Origin: Bdellovibrio sp.
GTDB lineage: Bacteria > Bdellovibrionota > Bdellovibrionia > Bdellovibrionales > UBA1609
DNA: 10,272 bases
Reading direction: 5' to 3'
NCBI GenBank assembly: GCA_003694355.1
Contig: RFKI01000014.1
Coordinates: 1 to 10,272, forward strand
Shown here: piece by piece, positions 8,201-10,272 of the stretch
Numbering within the stretch: the stretch's first letter is position 1
Layout: the number at the start of each line of letters is the position of its first letter
Translations under genes and position numbers: made by a program
Notes under the pieces: generated by a model
Database searches by the model: none
The model's input: the letters and a program-made list of their open reading frames with translations, nothing else
What the model was told of the DNA's origin: nothing

Positions 8201-10272
8201 TGCAAGTACTTGAAGGCGTTAAAGTAGAGCCACAAGTTCCATTGGTTCCCGGATAACCTGTACCTGTAAAACTAAATGGGGCTGATAAACCTCCACCGTC
8301 TGTCATGAGAGTGGCATCCACACCTCCTGTATTTTGAATGGTAAAAAGTTGTACATTGGTAGACCCTCTGGCCACAGTTCCAAAATCCTTAGTGGATGGT
8401 GTGAAGGTCAAAATAGCTGGATCCACAGCCACACCCGCCACATCCCTTGTGGTGTTTTGAGCTGAAGCACCGTCATTGTAATCCAGACGAATTTGATCTG
8501 TGTGATTGCCATTCGCTCCAGGTTGATAAGTCACAACAATGGTGCAATTACTGCTTGCAGCTAAGGTGGCTCCACAAGTTCCTCCCGTACCTGGATAACC
8601 AGCCCCTCCAGCCCAATCAAAGTTACCAGATCCAAAAGCAGCCCCTGTAATCCCTGTGGCAGAAACGCTCCCAGAGTTAGTCACTGTGAAAACTTTTGTG
8701 GCTGTGGCCCCTCTTGCAATGGTGCCATAGTTATAAGTGGGGCCATCACTGATACTCAACAAGGCAGGAGCCACCACATTTGCGGTCACATTAGAAGATG
8801 TTTGTTGATTAGTGGCTCCATCATTATAGTCAATCACAGCCGTATCACTATAAGCTCCTACTGCCGTTGGTTGAAAGCTAACCACATAGGTACAGGAAGC
8901 CCCAGGCGCCAAGGTCGTTCCACAGGTTCCTGTTGTTCCAGGGAAACTACCCCCTTCGTAATCATAAGGAGCCACAAGCCCTCCACCACTTAATCCAGAA
9001 GCTGTATAGCCACCCGTATTTTGAAGAGTGAAAGTCTGCGTTTGAGTGGACATATTAGCCACATTGCCAAAGTCATAACTGGCAGGAGTTGAAGTTAAAG
9101 TGGCCGGAGAAGAAGCTGTGGCATCTAAACTCACATTCAAACTTTGAGATCCAGCTCCATCATTGTAATTCGCAATTAAAGTGTCATTATAAGTTCCTGT
9201 GGTTGTCGGTGCATAGGTCACATCCACAGAGCATGAAGCAGATGGAGCCAAGGTGGCTCCACAAGTGTTTGCCGTAATACTAAATGGTGCTGAAAGTGCA
9301 GGAAAACTTATGCCTGTAGCGTCCACATCCCCTGTATTTTGAATGGTAAAACTTTGAACTGTGCTAGAACCCTGTGCTTGATTTCCAAAATTATAAGTAT
9401 TTGGAGTAGATGTTAAAAGAGCTGGGTTCTTACCTGTTCCCTGAACGGTGCTGGTTGCACTCTGAGCGGCCACACCATCATTATAGTCTACTTGAACGGT
9501 GTCACTATGAGCGGCCACAGTTTGAGGAATATACTCCACAATGGCTGTACAGGTAGAACCGCCTCCAGCCAAAGTGGCGCCACAAGTTCCTCCTCCAGGA
9601 AAACTACCGCCGGCCCACTGAAAGTGAGCTGTTGTGAGACCTGCTCCTGTAATTCCTGTAGCGGTCATATCCCCTGTGTTTGTAATGGTTAATGTTTGTG
9701 TGGTGCTTGAACCTGTGGCTTGAGGTCCAAAGTCATAAAGCGCAGGAGTGATAGAAAGGTTGGCTGGCGATTGTCCTTCGCCTGTAATGGCTGCTGTTGC
9801 TGTTTGAGCCGTGGCCCCATCGTTATAATTCAAAGTAATGGTGTCATTTAAAACTCCGCTGGCTGTGGGAGCAAACGTCACCTTGATGGAACAACTGGCC
9901 GCTGGAGCTAAGGTAGCACCACAAGTTCCCGTTCCCCCAGGGTAACCACCATTAAAGCTAAACTCAGCATTGGTGAAAGAACCGCCCGCCATCAGGGTAG
10001 CTGTGGAGTTTCCGTTATTAGTCACTGTAAAAGTATTTTCTTTAGAAGAACCGTTTTGAACCACCCCAAAATTAAAGGAATCTGGAGAAGCCGTGATATC
10101 CAAAACAGCGGGGTTATTACCCGTACCGCTCACACTGGCACTGGCACTTTGAGCACTGGCTCCATCATTGTAACTCACACTGATCGTGTCGCTTAAAGCC
10201 CCTGTGGCTGTGGGCACAAATTCCACCACAAAAGTACAACTAGCTCCTGCAGCAAGACTGCCTCCACTCACA
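2208..10272 (-). CDS. Giant surface protein with ASH/choice-of-anchor D repeats, Big_1-like and DUF2341 domains (5' end beyond window)
   Basis: The last 2687 residues of a larger protein are present; the frame is open at the right edge and the first in-window codon pair reads through a repeat, so no true start or signal peptide is visible. Order from the N-terminal side: a partial repeat (residues 1-52), 18 full Ig-like repeats (53-2096), a Big_1-like Ig domain (2097-2204), a DUF2341 domain (2205-2299) and a 388-residue beta-rich region ending DLCTTRCVP. Each repeat has the signature PALLxITPxxYDFG, FTVTNTGG, FPGTGGTCGATL, SCTIVVEFxPT, DTIxIxYNDG and GTG, as in HYDIN/ASPM-type 'choice-of-anchor D' domains. 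Composition is rich in Gly, Thr, Ser, Ala and Asn and poor in Lys and Arg, as in exported stalk or adhesin proteins. No LPXTG, PEP-CTERM or T9SS tail is seen, so the anchoring and export route is unknown. Surface display or secretion, with adhesion, is inferred. Confidence 0.9.
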   Translation of the reverse strand, partial: VSGGSLAAGASCTFVVEFVPTATGALSDTISVSYNDGASAQSASASVSGTGNNPAVLDITASPDSFNFGVVQNGSSKENTFTVTNNGNSTATLMAGGSFTNAEFSFNGGYPGGTGTCGATLAPAASCSIKVTFAPTASGVLNDTITLNYNDGATAQTATAAITGEGQSPANLSITPALYDFGPQATGSSTTQTLTITNTGDMTATGITGAGLTTAHFQWAGGSFPGGGTCGATLAGGGSTCTAIVEYIPQTVAAHSDTVQVDYNDGVAAQSATSTVQGTGKNPALLTSTPNTYNFGNQAQGSSTVQSFTIQNTGDVDATGISFPALSAPFSITANTCGATLAPSASCSVDVTYAPTTTGTYNDTLIANYNDGAGSQSLNVSLDATASSPATLTSTPASYDFGNVANMSTQTQTFTLQNTGGYTASGLSGGGLVAPYDYEGGSFPGTTGTCGTTLAPGASCTYVVSFQPTAVGAYSDTAVIDYNDGATNQQTSSNVTANVVAPALLSISDGPTYNYGTIARGATATKVFTVTNSGSVSATGITGAAFGSGNFDWAGGAGYPGTGGTCGATLAASSNCTIVVTYQPGANGNHTDQIRLDYNDGASAQNTTRDVAGVAVDPAILTFTPSTKDFGTVARGSTNVQLFTIQNTGGVDATLMTDGGGLSAPFSFTGTGYPGTNGTCGSTLTPSSTCTVEIQYAPTVNGLSSQSLDISFNNGVGAQVASAAVQGTAADPALLAITPNPHDFLIKAIGSTTTQTFTLTNSGGVAATNLAGVGLSTADFQYVGGSFPGGGSCVSGGSLAAGASCTFNVEFSPTVSGGLSDSIQVNYDDGAASQSATATVQGTGQTPASLTITVISDPFNFGVVATGDSKTSTYLVTNNGGVDATGISGGVFTNAEFSFPTGYPGTGGTCGATLAPANTCTIVVQFAPTASGVLNDTITINYNDGVNPQSATAAIQGEGQTRALLSITPDPYDFGTQAVGSSTTQTFTVSNSGQITATSLADTGLGTVDFRYPGGFPGGGTCGATLAGGSSCTVIVEYIPQATGAHSDTISIQYNDGVGTVSSTATVQGTGTTPASIGLNPAEANPYNYGTAATGATVSKTFTIENTGGVAATGLTISVLTGTDFRLNGTTCGATLNPAASCTITVDYVPTTTGAHSDTLRVSYNNGASNVNFDEGLSGTGANPAQLDITANPDPFNFGIVAVGQTLSQTFTVTNNGGVDATGISGAAFINATFTFTGGSFPGTGGTCGATLTPAATCTVQVSFSPVASGVVNDTLQINYNNGASATNSIAALQGEGKTKALLTIAPDPQDFGTQAVGSSTTATLTITNSGELTATSIADNGFGTAYFRFVGGAYPGGGTCGTSLAGGANCTIVVEYLPTTAALHTDNIDLQYNDGVNSVNVTSAVQGTGANPAVLTFNPAEPDPYDYFADYGKVANGATVSKTFTVQNTGGVTATGIAPSTVTGSVFTVNGGTCGATLAASSSCTIIVDYSPTASGTQTDTLKIDYNDGASAQSLTNGLTGQSGAPANLTISEVDPYDFGNVASGGALAKVFTVTNIGGVTATGLSGAAFSTADYRYEVTGSFPGNTGTCGSTLAAGSNCNVVVEFIPQSVANGKTDTLTINYNNGVSAQNVSRNLTGNGVNPALLTISDGPTYDYGTQAVNSVTEKVFTVSFTGDVDATGVTAGGTLAVPFRWKGGSYPGTGGTCGAVINASCTIVVEFAPTATGTPSSVITLSYNNGASTVNTTRNVTGTAVTEANISISETDPYDFGTIAATASITHTFTLTNTGQFTASTLSEVGLAAPYSLAGGWPGAGGTCGATLAGGASCDIVVTFNPTSNGLKTDTISIQYDTGATTTTSNRQVQGTAADPALLVIAGVNPYDYGNKALGSSTDQLFTITNSGGVTATGLSEIGLAAPFGLSGPFPGTNGTCGNTLASGNSCTIEVRFTPTALGLATDSIEMQYNNGLVTTSVTLGVQGTGVNPALLTISDGPLYDFGNQEANCSKTKTFTVTNTGDVDATAVNGTGLAGEFKFLGGFYPGTGGSCGATISAAGGSCTIVVEYAPVNNGMDTDTIQINYYDGVVNQSATRDIQGNGLLPGPISTAQSLLTVSNDKILLNGTITVTLDAKDSCGNNISTGGETVIFSNSGGTAGVTWIGAVSDNADGTYTQDLRGDAVGSATLISATINGNAVTSPLPSAEVIYEEFYRTISIAPAISQNDKQIRIVLNSGNFNYANAAVDGSDLRFVDATLTPYPHWIENWNPSGDSVVWVKLPAGTTTMDMYYGNPNFTDVSDADTVFSYSTQKDLYAELRMNGAMSTSVASYTNGNQVTVTLNPGTATQVINDGAVFTFASMYYGLIKAMGPISARALNKDRAYDTVVPVAWATTLTGYMYSRSSANTNVTDKWSIYNPNSTVATVTVEAYDSSGALTNTYSTPVNPGQNVELTGDVNNSGFGIATSDIPVLFFYHGNNSADGMPLQGGSTELIGVASNGGYLGMLENGTSGTYYLSDGNSGTFSGNKGNGLKISGASGSQGTAQAVYIVANKRLVANTQADGDGSESVGFWPVDELNKEYIIPATGQYIAVACIHGTTNITVYNPDTTVYATGTCTPSGNIPGKAYFGTTGSSTPITAGMKVVADRPIYIYYEYSNQDETNVLGHKQARLIELNGTEPVGTPGAETDLCTTRCVP
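2211..3374 (-). other. Unassigned beta-rich C-terminal region of the giant protein
   Basis: Residues 2300-2687 match no domain that I can name with confidence. Two similar modules are visible: one with WSIYNPNSTVATVTVEAYD, a VNPGQNVEL turn and DIPVLFFYHG; a second with IIPATGQYIAVACIHG, ITVYNPDTTV and KVVADRPIYIYYEY. The pattern 'something in place of a name / YNP / Pro-Gly turn / possible use of a device' resembles IgGFc-binding-type (PF17517) repeats, in which strands end in 'DRPI..Y.y'. This is a suggestion only. A final Cys pair (DLCTTRC) sits within eight residues of the end. Confidence 0.45.
3375..3659 (-). other. DUF2341 domain of the giant protein
   Basis: Residues 2205-2299 start FYRTISI and include the stretch SDLRFVDATLTPYPHWIENW, then SVVWVKLPAG, then MDMYYGNPN with a following SDADTVF. 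These are the hallmark blocks of DUF2341, a jelly-roll-like module of secreted bacterial and archaeal proteins that often precedes a concanavalin-A-like lectin domain. No lectin domain is recognisable after it here. Confidence 0.8.
3660..3983 (-). other. Big_1/invasin-like Ig domain of the giant protein
   Basis: Residues 2097-2204 break the repeat pattern. The sequence runs LLTVSNDKILLNGTITVTLDA, then KDSCGNNIS, VIFSNSGG, and DNADGTYTQDLRGDAVGSATL. The order 'tVtv.l.D..Gn.....v.fs' then 'D.gdGTYt..l.g...G.a.i.a.ing' is typical of bacterial invasin/intimin Ig domains and filamin-like folds. It probably forms a spacer between the repeat stalk and the C-terminal head. Confidence 0.65.
3984..10272 (-). 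repeat. Tandem array of 18 complete plus one partial ASH/HYDIN-type Ig-like domains
   Basis: Full repeats by residue of the in-window protein: 53-167, 168-281, 282-387, 388-500, 501-616, 617-730, 731-845, 846-960, 961-1072, 1073-1182, 1183-1298, 1299-1411, 1412-1525, 1526-1642, 1643-1755, 1756-1868, 1869-1981 and 1982-2096. The unit is 106-117 residues, about 320-350 bp of DNA. Nearly every unit has a Cys pair in the context TCGATL...SCTI, spaced to form a within-domain disulfide. Units are clearly diverged in DNA, with only short identical blocks around the TCGATL codons. By eye the units fall into types that recur in the same order, which points to duplication of multi-domain blocks. Confidence 0.9.

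Noticed and set aside
10269..10271. GTG at the right edge as the start codon of the giant gene
   Set aside because: It lies inside a repeat: the context CVSGGSLAAGASC is identical in type to repeat 7, so this Val is internal and the gene continues beyond the window.
3984..10272. Regular repeats of about 340 bp as a CRISPR or satellite array
   Set aside because: The repeats keep one open frame, encode a conserved Ig-like domain, and differ at many bases, which is the pattern of a coding tandem repeat.

Overview
The window is AT-leaning Gram-negative-type bacterial DNA. All supported genes lie on the minus strand and all encode exported or surface proteins. The combination of a giant ASH-type ('choice-of-anchor D') repeat protein, a small Cys-containing secreted protein and a type IV prepilin fused to a von Willebrand A domain is the kind of content seen in predatory or surface-rich Bdellovibrionota, Deltaproteobacteria-like or related environmental lineages. 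That assignment is inference from protein style only, because no taxonomic marker gene is present.

Reading in the direction of transcription (right to left): (1) 10272-2208 is the 3' part of a giant gene, 5'-truncated by the window edge. It carries a partial plus 18 complete tandem Ig-like domains of about 106-117 residues, then one invasin/Big_1-like Ig domain, a DUF2341 domain and a 388-residue beta-rich C-terminal region. (2) 2207-2126 is a short spacer with a plausible promoter. (3) 2125-1646 encodes a 159-residue secreted protein of unknown function. (4) 1645-1425 is a 221-bp intergenic region holding two tandem factor-independent terminators. Each terminator is followed by the same 15-bp sequence, which contains a TATAAT box. 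(5) 1424-1 is the 5' part of a gene, truncated by the left edge, for a modular type IV pilin: class III prepilin signal, Cys-containing head, Pro/Ser linker, then a VWA domain with visible MIDAS residues. It has no stop codon inside the window.

The genes look like a surface or adhesion neighbourhood: a very long extracellular stalk-like protein, a small periplasmic or extracellular protein, and a pilus-tip-type minor pilin with a ligand-binding module. The terminators separate the pilin gene from the upstream two, so they are probably separate transcription units. No RNA genes, insertion sequences, CRISPR arrays or plus-strand genes can be supported. I see no wholly new system. The most notable items are the VWA-prepilin fusion, the higher-order domain pattern inside the giant protein, its unassigned C-terminal region, and the duplicated terminator/TATAAT unit.
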